From an uncultured Acetatifactor sp. (GTDB lineage: Bacteria; Bacillota; Clostridia; Lachnospirales; Lachnospiraceae): a stretch of 36,274 nucleotides of DNA. Positions 23,392 through 31,595 of this stretch are shown here, in pieces; positions within the stretch are counted from its first letter, which is position 1; each line of letters starts with the position of its first letter. Both the position numbers and the translations under genes were made by a program. The notes below the pieces were generated by a model. It was given only the letters and a program-made list of their open reading frames with translations, did not search any database and had not been told where the DNA came from. Location of the stretch: the NCBI GenBank assembly GCA_910577035.1, contig CAJTKW010000012.1, forward strand, positions 1 through 36,274. Reading direction: 5' to 3'.

Positions 23392-25225
23392 TCCCTGCCC
23401 CCTCCTTTCCGCTGTTTTCCGTCTCTTTCTGCAGACCGTCCTGCTCCCTGGCTGCCTTCAGCCGCTCTTCAGGATACTGGGAGAAATAAATCTCCCGATA
23501 CACTGCGCAGCCTGCCAGCAGTTCATCATGCGTTCCCACACCGGCCAGCTCCCCGTCGTCCAAAACCAGTATTTTATCCGCATGACGGACGGTGGACGCC
23601 CTCTGGGAGACAATAAAGGTGGTAATACTGCCCTCCAGATTTTTCAGTGCCGTCCGCAGCTTCGCGTCGGTAGCATAGTCAAGAGCGGAAGCGCTGTCAT
23701 CCAGAATCAGGATTTCCGGCTTCCTCACCAGGGCCCTGGCAATGGTCAGACGCTGCCTTTGTCCGCCGGAAAGGTTCTTCCCGCCCTGGGCAATCTTTGC
23801 ATCCAGCCGGCCCTCCTTACCCTCCACTACGTCCTTGGCCTGGGCAGTCTCAATCGCCTGCCACATCTCCTCCTCCGTGGCATCCGGCTTGCCCCACTGC
23901 AGGTTGCTGCGGATCGTTCCTTTAAACAAAACCGCTTTTTGGGGCACTACGCCGATACGCCCTCTGAGCTCGTCTTCCGGAATGGTTTTCAGATCCCTGC
24001 CTTCCATGCGGATAGCTCCTTTTGACACAGGGTAGAATCCCGGAATCAGATTCACCAGGGAGGACTTACCGGAACCGGTACCGCCGATAACCCCCACCGT
24101 CTCTCCCCGGTTCACCGCAAAGCTCAGATCATGGAGAGTATCCGCACCGGCTCCCACATATCCGAAGGAAACATGGTGGAATTCCAGGAACGGAGCGCGG
24201 CCGCCTTCCGCAGTCTGCCCTGAACCGGCTTCCCCGCCGTCCGCATCAGCCAAAAGCGCCGTTTCCCCGCCGTTTTGTATCTCAAACACACCTGCCACAC
24301 GATCCGCGCAGGCCAGGGCCTTGGTGATGGTAACGATCAGGTTCGCCAGCTTTACCAGCTCCACCAGGATCTGGGACATATAATTGATGATGGCGATGAC
24401 CTCACCCTGGGTCAGACTGCCTGCATTGACCTGCAGGGCACCGGTATAAATCAGGGCAATAATGGCGCCGTTTACGATTACATAAGTAAAAGGATTCATA
24501 ATGGCGCTGATCTTGCCCACAAAGATCTGACTCCGGGCCAGCGCTTCCGTATGCTGCCGGAATTCCCTCTCTTCCGCCGCTTCCCTGTGGAAAGCCCGAA
24601 TCACACGAACACCGGTGAGGTTTTCCCTGGTGATTCCCAGCACCTTATCCAGACCCGCCTGTACTTTCTTGTACAAGGGCATGGTCCAGGCCATGACCCC
24701 GATCACCACAATCGTCAAAAGGGGAATTGTCACCACGAAGATCAATGCGCTCTTTACGTCTATGGTAAACGCCATAATCATGGCGCCGAACACAATCACC
24801 GGAGAGCGCAGGAACAACCGCAGCACCATGTTCACACCGGACTGCACCTGGTTAATATCGCTGGTCATACGGGTAATCATGGTAGAGGTTCCCACCCTGT
24901 CGAGATTGGTAAAGCTTAAGGATTGGATATGGTCAAACAGGGCCTGCCGCAGTTTCGTGGAAAATCCCACCGCCGCCCTGGCGGCGAAAAACTGCGCCGT
25001 CACCGAGGACAGCAGCCCCACCACCGCCAGCGCCAGCAGACAGGCTCCCATCCTGACGATGTGCCCCATGTCCGAGCCGGCCTCCGGGCTTCCGATTCCC
25101 CTGTCTATGATACTGGCCATGACCAGGGGCACCAGCAGCTCAAAAAAGGCCTCCAGCAGCTTAAACAACGGCGCCAGCACGGACTCCTTTTTATACCCTT
25201 TAAGATACTTCATCAAACGTCCCAT
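23381..25225 (-). CDS. Heterodimeric ABC exporter, degenerate-site subunit (614 aa)
   Basis: A half-transporter with six membrane helices and one ATPase domain. Walker A GGTGSGKSS is at 381-389 and LSGGQRQR at 485-492. Walker B reads ILILDDS, with Asp510 in place of the catalytic Glu, and the switch histidine is Gln541 (VSQRAST). These two substitutions are the hallmark of the degenerate nucleotide site of heterodimeric exporters such as TM287/288. A Gly/Glu/Ala-rich linker (about 322-345) separates the domains. The ATG at 25225 has GAGGG 5 nt upstream; a GTG at 25237 is less likely. It lies 102 nt after the phosphopantetheinyl transferase gene and overlaps its partner gene. Confidence 0.93.
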   Translation of the reverse strand: MGRLMKYLKGYKKESVLAPLFKLLEAFFELLVPLVMASIIDRGIGSPEAGSDMGHIVRMGACLLALAVVGLLSSVTAQFFAARAAVGFSTKLRQALFDHIQSLSFTNLDRVGTSTMITRMTSDINQVQSGVNMVLRLFLRSPVIVFGAMIMAFTIDVKSALIFVVTIPLLTIVVIGVMAWTMPLYKKVQAGLDKVLGITRENLTGVRVIRAFHREAAEEREFRQHTEALARSQIFVGKISAIMNPFTYVIVNGAIIALIYTGALQVNAGSLTQGEVIAIINYMSQILVELVKLANLIVTITKALACADRVAGVFEIQNGGETALLADADGGEAGSGQTAEGGRAPFLEFHHVSFGYVGAGADTLHDLSFAVNRGETVGVIGGTGSGKSSLVNLIPGFYPVSKGAIRMEGRDLKTIPEDELRGRIGVVPQKAVLFKGTIRSNLQWGKPDATEEEMWQAIETAQAKDVVEGKEGRLDAKIAQGGKNLSGGQRQRLTIARALVRKPEILILDDSASALDYATDAKLRTALKNLEGSITTFIVSQRASTVRHADKILVLDDGELAGVGTHDELLAGCAVYREIYFSQYPEERLKAAREQDGLQKETENSGKEGAGNGR

Positions 25226-25327
25226 ATTCACCCTCACTTCTGCAGTTCTGTGATACTTATTCCGCAGGCCTTACATTCCTGCACTTCCTTCATTTCAGCA
25301 GTACACCGGCGAAAGCCATCCCTTCTG

Positions 25328-26035
25328 TCAGAAAAAACGGTTCCGTCTCACGCACACCGCCGCGGCATATCCTTCCGGGGGCATGACCGTCATCCATTCT
25401 ACGCCCTGGGCTGCGTCCCCCCACGCCAGATCCTGCCCAAGCACTGCCGCGACTCCCTCCCCCGTCAGCTTTCCCCGGGCTTCCTTCCTGCTCCATAGTT
25501 CAAAAAAGAACCTCTGTCTCTCTTTCTCATCTGCACAACGCTCCAAAGCAAGATATTCCGGCTCCGAATAAAAACGCCCTGCCAGCTTCAGCACGTCCGT
25601 CGGCTGGAGCTTCTGAATATCCGCTCCTACCTCCCGGCGGGACACCGCGCAAAGCACATATTCCCCGGAATGGGAAAGACTGAAAAACAGCGGAATTTCC
25701 CGAAAATACGGCTTCCCCTTCTCCCCATAGCGGTAAGCCAGGGCAAGGGGAGCCTCCGTCTGTGCTCCAAGACCGGAAACCGTACAAAGGATGCGGTCCG
25801 AGGATCCCTTGGAGGACCCCTGGGCAGCGTCGTCATCTGTCTTCTGATCCAGCCAGTCCCTTACCACCTTCTGCAGCAACAGGCCTGCTCCCAGCTCTGC
25901 CGCCCTTATCCCCGGCGTCTTTGCCGCCAGGACTTTTTCCCGTCTGGCCTCGTCCAGCTTAGGCAGCAGCTCCGTAATCCTGCTCTCATTCCTTTCCCGG
26001 ATCAGCTCCCCCACATTTAAAAGGTAAGTTTTCAT
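25328..26035 (-). CDS. 4'-phosphopantetheinyl transferase, Sfp type (235 aa)
   Basis: An enzyme that moves the phosphopantetheine arm of CoA to a serine on carrier proteins. Sfp-family motifs are present: FSLSHSGEYVLCAV around H122, VGADIQKL (136-143) with the Mg-binding D139, and FFFELWSRKEARGKLTGEG (177-195) with W181, K184, E185 and K189. A Ser/Asp-rich insertion (about 63-90) is atypical. The ATG follows GAGAAG. No polyketide or nonribosomal peptide genes are nearby, so its target may be encoded elsewhere or be fatty-acid ACP. It has a strong promoter and precedes the ABC exporter pair on the same strand. Confidence 0.9.
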   Translation of the reverse strand: MKTYLLNVGELIRERNESRITELLPKLDEARREKVLAAKTPGIRAAELGAGLLLQKVVRDWLDQKTDDDAAQGSSKGSSDRILCTVSGLGAQTEAPLALAYRYGEKGKPYFREIPLFFSLSHSGEYVLCAVSRREVGADIQKLQPTDVLKLAGRFYSEPEYLALERCADEKERQRFFFELWSRKEARGKLTGEGVAAVLGQDLAWGDAAQGVEWMTVMPPEGYAAAVCVRRNRFF

Positions 26036-26073
26036 CGCTTCTCTGCGGCCCTCTCCCTTACTGCAACACCGCT

Positions 26074-26102
26074 ATTATCAGCTAATTTCCTGTATTTGTC
26101 AA
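26074..26102 (-). promoter_or_regulatory. Promoter for the phosphopantetheinyl transferase-ABC exporter unit
   Basis: On the minus strand TTGACA (26097-26102) and GATAAT (26074-26079) are 17 bp apart, about 40 nt upstream of the ATG. Just beyond lies a stem GGCTGC/GCAGCC at 26105-26124. The 392-bp gap 26036-26427 contains this promoter, the opposite one at 26252-26280 and a long inverted repeat, but no gene. Confidence 0.75.
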
Positions 26103-26251
26103 GAGGCTGCGGCGGAATGCAGCCGCCGGCTTATATCCCGAAAGTCCCGCTAAACTGCATGGGAGTGCAATTTTGATTTCGCGGCAGGGGAGTCTGAACC
26201 GATACCTCCCTGTATCATAATCGAAAAAAGGTACAAACGAGTAAAAACAAA

Positions 26252-26280
26252 TTGCCGTGAAGTCCCATATGATGTATAAT
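26252..26280 (+). promoter_or_regulatory. Promoter for the sensor kinase-binding protein unit
   Basis: TTGCCG (26252-26257) and a perfect TATAAT (26275-26280) are 17 bp apart. Transcription would start at about 26287, exactly where a 14-bp inverted repeat begins. Confidence 0.7.
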
Positions 26281-26286
26281 GACCAT

Positions 26287-26329
26287 ATTCAAGTCAGGAA
26301 ACCGCCGGATAGCCATTCCTGACTTGAAT
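26287..26329 (+). promoter_or_regulatory. 14-bp perfect inverted repeat at the predicted transcript start
   Basis: ATTCAAGTCAGGAA (26287-26300) and TTCCTGACTTGAAT (26316-26329) flank a 15-nt loop. It lies directly downstream of the -10 box, so it could be a regulator binding site or a stem at the mRNA 5' end. No T-run follows. The leader to the first ATG is about 140 nt. Confidence 0.6.
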
Positions 26330-26427
26330 GCGGAGCATTTATCGTATCACAGGTAACAATCAATGGAAAAACAAAATCATTCGATGGAATGCAAAAATAC
26401 CGTGAAAACAGCGAAGAATTCTGGTGA

Positions 26428-26964
26428 ATGTATATGAAAAGAAAAAAATACGGAAACGGGCCGGACAAGGGATTATCGTTGCTTCTTTCGATTTTGCTTG
26501 TCTTTTGTATCCTTGGAGCTATCGTATTCTCTGTTTCCTTAAAAATATCGAGGGAAATGTCCGAGTCAGCCGTCCAAAACCTGAACGAAAGCCTGAACCT
26601 GATAAAAAGCACCATAGAGTCCGTTCTGAATAAAGAAGCGGAGTATCAAAAGCTGATGGCACAGGAAATTGCTCTGCTGGAAGATCCTGAGGCCTATATT
26701 ACTTCTTACCAGCCGAATCAGACGATGGTAAAAATTTCGTATATCCGAGAAGGTGAAACGGAAGGGATTTCCAATACCGGGGATGCTTTTTCCGAAGAAG
26801 CGCTGGACTTTTCGGGCGGTATGGTAGAGGGACTGGCAGTTTCCCATTCTTATGTCAATTATATGGGAACCTGGGCGTATTCCCTCAAATGTCCGGTGTC
26901 AAGGGATGGGCGGGAAATCGGAACCCTATATGCAGAATATACTTATGATTCCGTAGATAAATAG
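26428..26964 (+). pseudogene. Sensor kinase, N-terminal part, ended by in-frame TAG (178 aa)
   Basis: This part encodes a basic N-terminus, one membrane helix (about 16-37) and most of an extracellular ligand-sensing domain. It stops at TAG 26962-26964 after YTYDSVDK. The same frame remains open after the stop: LPDRFYGNQAMLYIMDA and onwards for about 690 further codons that complete the sensor domain, a second membrane helix and the kinase. The original gene would run from 26428 (or ATG 26434, which has GGTGA 6 nt upstream) to 29034, 868 codons with one amber codon. On its own this fragment can be only a membrane-tethered sensor piece. A sequencing error, a recent nonsense mutation or suppression are the options. 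Confidence 0.75.
26962..26964 (+). other. In-frame amber codon splitting the hybrid kinase gene
   Basis: GAT AAA TAG CTT CCC: both sides are in the same frame with no insertion or deletion. TAG also ends the CNNM transporter gene (8409-8411) and this kinase gene itself (29032-29034), so TAG acts as a normal stop in this genome. Confidence 0.85.
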
Positions 26965-26994
26965 CTTCCCGACCGTTTCTATGGCAATCAGGCC

Positions 26995-29034
26995 ATGCTC
27001 TATATTATGGATGCAAGGACGGAACGATTCGTGCTGAAACCAAAGGGAATGGGAGAACGCAGCGCAGGACACCTGAACCTGGAAGACTTTTACAGGGCAA
27101 ACGACATTCAGGATCCCGCGCTTCAGGCGGAAGTAAAGAGCTGCATCCAAAACGGGAAAAATATGATGTTCCAGCATAATATACGGGGAAAAAGCGCCCT
27201 GAATTATATATGGACCGTAAACGGCGGTACCATTTATTTAATCGGATATGTGCCGATTGAGGCCATTCAACGGGAAGGCAAAACCGTTAATCAGAACATC
27301 TTGTTTGTTGTAACGGTTATGCTGATTGCGTTTTTCCTGTGCTGTGTTCTGTATTATTTTAATCAGAGACAGCAGAGAAAAATCATGCGGGATCGGGAAG
27401 CGGAACGGGAGCTGCATAACAAGCAGCTGGCGGAAGCGCTGCACGCTGCGCAGCTGGCCAGCAGCTCCAAAACCATGTTCCTGTCCAACATGTCCCATGA
27501 CATCCGTACGCCGATGAACGCAGTGCTTGGTTTTACCACTTTGCTTGCCAAGGATGCCGAAAACCCGGATAAGGTGCGGGAATATACGAAAAAGATTACG
27601 GCATCCGGACAGCACCTCCTCAGCCTGATAAATGATATTCTGGATGTTTCCAAGATTGAGAGCGGGAAGGTTGTTCTGACCGTAGAAGAATTTACTCTCA
27701 ATGATCTGGTATCTTCCGTCGATGCCATCATCCGGCCCATGGCAAGTGCAAGGGCACAGGAATTTCATGTGGAAGTAAGGGACATTAAACATGAGCGTCT
27801 GCTGGGTGATGAGACAAGGATCAATCAGATTCTGATTAATCTTCTTTCCAATGCCGTGAAATATACGCCGGAAGGAGGAAATATCTGGTTCCGGATCATC
27901 GGCCTGAAACAGCGTTCCAGCCAGTTTGAACATATTCTCATCGAAGTGGAAGATGACGGATATGGGATGACAAAGGAATATTTAAAAACTATATTCGATG
28001 CGTTTACAAGGGCCGAGAACAGTACCACGAACAAGGTCCAGGGAACGGGCCTGGGCATGGCGATTACCAAAAATATCGTTGAGCTCATGGGCGGAACCAT
28101 TGAAGTTTCCAGCGAGGTGGATCAGGGAAGCCTGTTCCGGGTTGAATTGGAATTTCGTATCCCCGAGGGACAGGCGGATAAGCTGTTTTGGAAGCAAAAC
28201 GGCATATCCCGGATCCTTTATGTGGGGAATGATCCGCAGGAAGGCAAGAACATTCGGACACTCATGGAGGACATGGACGTTGGGGTGGACATCGTGCCTG
28301 CCGGAATGCACGCTCCCTCCCTTTCACAGGATTCCGGGGATGCGCAAAGGATTTATCATCTGGCGTTATTGGATGTGGAGGGATCTGTTATGGCCGACAT
28401 GCAGGCCCTGGCGGAAATCAGAAACTTTCTATCCCCCAACGCGCCTCTTCTTATTATGGCCGACCATGACATAGAGAAGCGGAATCCTGTGGAAGAAGGG
28501 CTGCCGCCGGGATATACGGGAGTGCTCCCAAAGCCGTTTTTCCTATCCGCCCTGAAGGAAAAAATAATGGAAATTCAGGCAGAAGAAACCGGGAAAAATA
28601 CGACACCGAAAGCCGAAGAAGCCGGAAGCCTTAAGGGGCTGCATTTCCTTGCGGCGGAGGATAATGAAATCAACGCGGAAATTTTATCGGAACTCCTGGC
28701 AATGGAGGGTGCCGGCTGTGAAATTGCCGAAAACGGCAGACTGGCCCTGGAACGCTTTGCGAATTCCAAGGCCGGGGAATTTGACGCCATTCTTATGGAC
28801 GTTCAGATGCCGGTGATGAACGGTTACGATGCCACAAGGGCCATCAGGGCCATGGCCCGGAAAGATGCAGGAGAAATCCCCATCATCGCCATGACGGCAA
28901 ATGCTTTTGCCGAAGACGAAAGAGAAGCCCTGAATGCCGGAATGAATGTCCATCTGGCAAAGCCAATCGACATGGCGCAGCTAAAGCAAGTAATTCAAAA
29001 ATATGTACATGAAAAAGGAACAAAAGAAATATAG
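26995..29034 (+). CDS. Hybrid sensor histidine kinase, C-terminal part (up to 679 aa)
   Basis: The part after the amber codon. From the ATG at 26995, the rest of the sensor domain (1-98) is followed by a membrane helix (about 100-122) and a coiled linker. The HisKA domain has SHDIRTPMNAV with H168, and the HATPase domain has N-box LINLLSNAVKYTPE (282-293), DDGYGM and GTGLGMAITKN. A divergent receiver-like domain (about 405-525) precedes a canonical receiver (548-679) with AEDN, phosphoacceptor D602 in LMDVQMP and a KP motif. No good ribosome site precedes 26995, so independent translation is doubtful; most likely it was one 868-codon gene with the upstream part. Adjacent to it is a solute-binding lipoprotein. 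A downstream response regulator is not seen. Confidence 0.8.
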   Translation: MLYIMDARTERFVLKPKGMGERSAGHLNLEDFYRANDIQDPALQAEVKSCIQNGKNMMFQHNIRGKSALNYIWTVNGGTIYLIGYVPIEAIQREGKTVNQNILFVVTVMLIAFFLCCVLYYFNQRQQRKIMRDREAERELHNKQLAEALHAAQLASSSKTMFLSNMSHDIRTPMNAVLGFTTLLAKDAENPDKVREYTKKITASGQHLLSLINDILDVSKIESGKVVLTVEEFTLNDLVSSVDAIIRPMASARAQEFHVEVRDIKHERLLGDETRINQILINLLSNAVKYTPEGGNIWFRIIGLKQRSSQFEHILIEVEDDGYGMTKEYLKTIFDAFTRAENSTTNKVQGTGLGMAITKNIVELMGGTIEVSSEVDQGSLFRVELEFRIPEGQADKLFWKQNGISRILYVGNDPQEGKNIRTLMEDMDVGVDIVPAGMHAPSLSQDSGDAQRIYHLALLDVEGSVMADMQALAEIRNFLSPNAPLLIMADHDIEKRNPVEEGLPPGYTGVLPKPFFLSALKEKIMEIQAEETGKNTTPKAEEAGSLKGLHFLAAEDNEINAEILSELLAMEGAGCEIAENGRLALERFANSKAGEFDAILMDVQMPVMNGYDATRAIRAMARKDAGEIPIIAMTANAFAEDEREALNAGMNVHLAKPIDMAQLKQVIQKYVHEKGTKEI

Positions 29035-29063
29035 AACAGGTTTTAAGAAGGAGTAAACGGAAA

Positions 29064-30383
29064 GTGGAAATGAAAAAAGGAAAGGGATCTGATTTCAGGA
29101 AAGCAGTGACGGCTCTTTTGACAGGAACCGCGGTTCTTATCTTAACGGCCTGCGGGAACAGCGACGGTTTTAACCTGGCGGAGTCCGATGAGGCCGACGT
29201 GCGGGTTGTAACGCTGTACAGTCCCATGGAAAAAACAAATCCGGATGCGGAAAACGTGGCCAGAAGCGCCTGCGATAAAACAATTGTCATGGCGGAGGAA
29301 AAGCTTGGCGTGTCCGTTGGCTATGTCACATATACGGCAGAAAATTATCAGGACAGGACATATGATGATGTGGCCCTGGATCGGGCGCGAAACAATATGG
29401 ACGATATTTACCTGCTGAATCCTGATGTAATCAAGACTTTGGGAGAAGAAGGACTGCTTATGGACCTGTCGGGGCTTGCATGCGCGGAAAACCTGCGGGA
29501 CGTTGTGAAAACAGCAAATACCATCGACGGAAAGCTGGTGGCCATTCCCCAGGAGGTGGTGGCCTATGGTCTGTTTATCAACAAGGATCTGTTCGACCGC
29601 TGTCAGCTGGAACTGCCGGAGACTCCGGAAGATTTCCTGGAATGCTGCAGGGTATTCAAAGAAAACGGAATCGAAACGCCGGTGGGGGCAAACCGCTGGT
29701 GGCTGGAAACCTTTGTTCTGGCTTTAGGCTACGCGGATTTATATAACGGCGGAAACACGGAAGCGGAAATTGCGGCCTTAAACAGCGGAGAAAGAAAATA
29801 CAGCGATTATATGCGTCCCGGATTTGAATTCCTCCAGGAGATGATCGACTGTGGCTATATCGACGCCGAAAAGGCTTTGGTCAGCGAAGCAATCGAAGGC
29901 GAAGGCGCGGACTTTCTCGCCGGGAAAACTCCCATTGTCATGGCATACTGGGGCGCCGCCAATACCAATACCGCCTACGGGGACCCGGATTTTAATATGC
30001 TGGTCATCGGTTTCCCCAGCAGCAGGGGGCAGATGCCCGTAATGCCCATGACGGGATTCGGAGTCGGCGTAAGTGCGGAGCACGCCGGGGACGCCATGGA
30101 CGTGATGGACGTGATTCTTTCCGACGAAGCGCTCCAGGTATATGCGGAAACGAATAAAGTGATTTCCCCCTCCAAAAACGTGGAAGTGGAATGTATTCCT
30201 GCATTAAAGCCTTTGAACGACAGGATACAGGAAAACGTCTACGTCCTCGGGGCCAATGCAAATATGAATCTGGAGCAGTGGGGAAATACCTGCCTCATTG
30301 TACGGAGCCTGCTAAACGGCGCCACGGTAGACGAGTGCATGGCGGAATTTGACAGGCTCCAGGAAGAAACACTGGCGAAATAA
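29064..30383 (+). CDS. Extracellular solute-binding lipoprotein, sugar ABC type (439 aa)
   Basis: A binding protein of the family 1 extracellular solute-binding group. The signal peptide contains a hydrophobic stretch ending in a lipobox LTAC (Cys30), so it is predicted to be lipid-anchored outside the cell. The mature protein shows typical segments such as DDIYLLNPDVIKTLGEEG, GLFINKDLF and PMTGFGVGV. The start is GTG at 29064, with AAGGAG 10 nt upstream; ATG at 29070 is an alternative. It follows the hybrid kinase by 29 nt, and no permease or ATPase genes follow, since the next gene is convergent 15 nt away. It may act as a ligand receptor for the kinase rather than as a transporter part. 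Confidence 0.88.
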   Translation: MEMKKGKGSDFRKAVTALLTGTAVLILTACGNSDGFNLAESDEADVRVVTLYSPMEKTNPDAENVARSACDKTIVMAEEKLGVSVGYVTYTAENYQDRTYDDVALDRARNNMDDIYLLNPDVIKTLGEEGLLMDLSGLACAENLRDVVKTANTIDGKLVAIPQEVVAYGLFINKDLFDRCQLELPETPEDFLECCRVFKENGIETPVGANRWWLETFVLALGYADLYNGGNTEAEIAALNSGERKYSDYMRPGFEFLQEMIDCGYIDAEKALVSEAIEGEGADFLAGKTPIVMAYWGAANTNTAYGDPDFNMLVIGFPSSRGQMPVMPMTGFGVGVSAEHAGDAMDVMDVILSDEALQVYAETNKVISPSKNVEVECIPALKPLNDRIQENVYVLGANANMNLEQWGNTCLIVRSLLNGATVDECMAEFDRLQEETLAK

Positions 30384-30398
30384 GCTCCGCACCGGACA

Positions 30399-31310
30399 TT
30401 ATTTCCTTTCCACAGGAATCCAGATTTCAATGGTCCTGTCGGCATAGCCGCCGACAAGTCCCCAATGATAAACGGCCAGCTCCGGTGCATTGAGGATTTG
30501 ATACTCCTCGTTTGAGAGCCATGCGGCGGCTATTTGCCTGCGAATATCAAAATATTGGGGGATTGGCATTTTCTGCTTCTCCGTCTCAAAAACAGCGTAT
30601 GTCCTCTCTGGAAGAATGATTTCCTGGAATTGGAATTTGTCCATGAAATCAATCCCGGTAACATTACTGTTATACATGTTACTGCGCTCATAGTCATCGA
30701 CTGCCGCCGCAATGTAAAAATCATAGCCATCGTCATCCATATTGGTAAGGACGCAGTAATCCGACAGCTTGTCATTTGACATTCCCTTAAGCATCCATTG
30801 ATATGCTCTTGTAGAAATGAAAAAATCCTCTTCCTGCTTACTTCTCAGCCCGTCATAGGGTGTGCCTTCAAAACGTCTCCTGTACCCGATCAGCGCTGAT
30901 TTTGGTCTTGCCTCGATTCGATACCTCATAGTTGTACCGCCCTCCAATGAAAGATTTAGTACAAGGCGGGAGAAGGATTTGAGATGACTGCCGTCATTTC
31001 GAGCCTGGGACGGCAGTATGCCATGAAATTTCCGAAAGGCCTTTGCAAAGCTGTCCGGACTTTCATAGCCGTACTTCAGCGCCACATCAATTACCTTTGC
31101 GTCACTCATGGCAAGCTCCGCACCGGCAAGCGTCAACCTGCGGTCACGAATATACTCGCCGATGGTAAATCCGCAAAGGATACTGAATATCCGCTGGAAG
31201 TGATAGACTGATGAAAAACTCTGCGCTGCCACTATATTATAATCAATCGTTTCCGTCAGATTATCTTCAATATAGTCAATCGCCTTTTGCAATCCGGTAA
31301 TCCATTCCAT
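30399..31310 (-). CDS. AraC family regulator with GyrI-like effector domain (303 aa)
   Basis: Residues 1-105 form a double helix-turn-helix AraC domain: IDYIEDNLTETIDYNIVAAQ, then SVYHFQRIFSILCGFTIGEY and the second unit DVALKYGYESPDSFAKAFRK ahead of HGILPSQAR. Residues about 128-303 resemble the GyrI/BmrR effector-binding fold (MRYRIEARPKSALIGYRRRF at its start, EIWIPVERK at its end), which binds small hydrophobic or cationic molecules in family members. ATG at 31310 is used because GGGGG lies about 11 nt upstream; a GTG at 31322 has no spacing for it. It is convergent with the binding-protein gene, and its target genes are not evident here. Confidence 0.9.
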   Translation of the reverse strand: MEWITGLQKAIDYIEDNLTETIDYNIVAAQSFSSVYHFQRIFSILCGFTIGEYIRDRRLTLAGAELAMSDAKVIDVALKYGYESPDSFAKAFRKFHGILPSQARNDGSHLKSFSRLVLNLSLEGGTTMRYRIEARPKSALIGYRRRFEGTPYDGLRSKQEEDFFISTRAYQWMLKGMSNDKLSDYCVLTNMDDDGYDFYIAAAVDDYERSNMYNSNVTGIDFMDKFQFQEIILPERTYAVFETEKQKMPIPQYFDIRRQIAAAWLSNEEYQILNAPELAVYHWGLVGGYADRTIEIWIPVERK

Positions 31311-31409
31311 GGCAGCCTGCACCCCCTTGTCTGTCTTTATTCTATACAGGGACGAATTACATTTCCCGATCTTCCGTGCTGAGTATGATCGGGTCAGCCC
31401 GTACCCCTT

Positions 31410-31595
31410 TTATGATTCATCCGGCAAATTCTCTATATGCCTGCACCTTGGATAACCGGAGCAACCCAAGAATCTTTTTCCCTGATGTTTCCCTTTCGAT
31501 ACGGTACGAATAACAAGTTTCCCGCCGCAGCGAGGGCATGGTTTTGTACCAATTGCTTTTTCCTTATTGTATAATCTAAGATTCCTTACCCCGCC
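31410..31595 (-). pseudogene. 5'-truncated topoisomerase-type C4 zinc-ribbon fragment (61 codons)
   Basis: A start-less open frame reads through a clear zf-C4_Topoisom module: CPRCGGKLVIRT, GKRFLGCSGYPRCRHIENLP, with C-x2-C and C-x5-C pairs, ending in TAA at 31410-31412. Upstream is VRNLRLYNKEKAIGTKP, typical of the C-terminal part of NERD-type nuclease-related proteins. The frame is closed by TGA right inside the 3' end of the upstream ABC gene, and no ATG, GTG or TTG lies before the zinc ribbon. It is therefore a C-terminal remnant of a larger gene, its 5' part replaced or deleted at the ABC boundary. The rest of the 31311-31585 gap is otherwise unremarkable. Confidence 0.75.

Noticed and set aside
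26962..26964. TAG as a recoded sense codon (for example pyrrolysine or glutamine)
   Set aside because: TAG ends at least two other clear genes in the window, and no pyl genes or special context were seen. A nonsense mutation or sequencing error is simpler.
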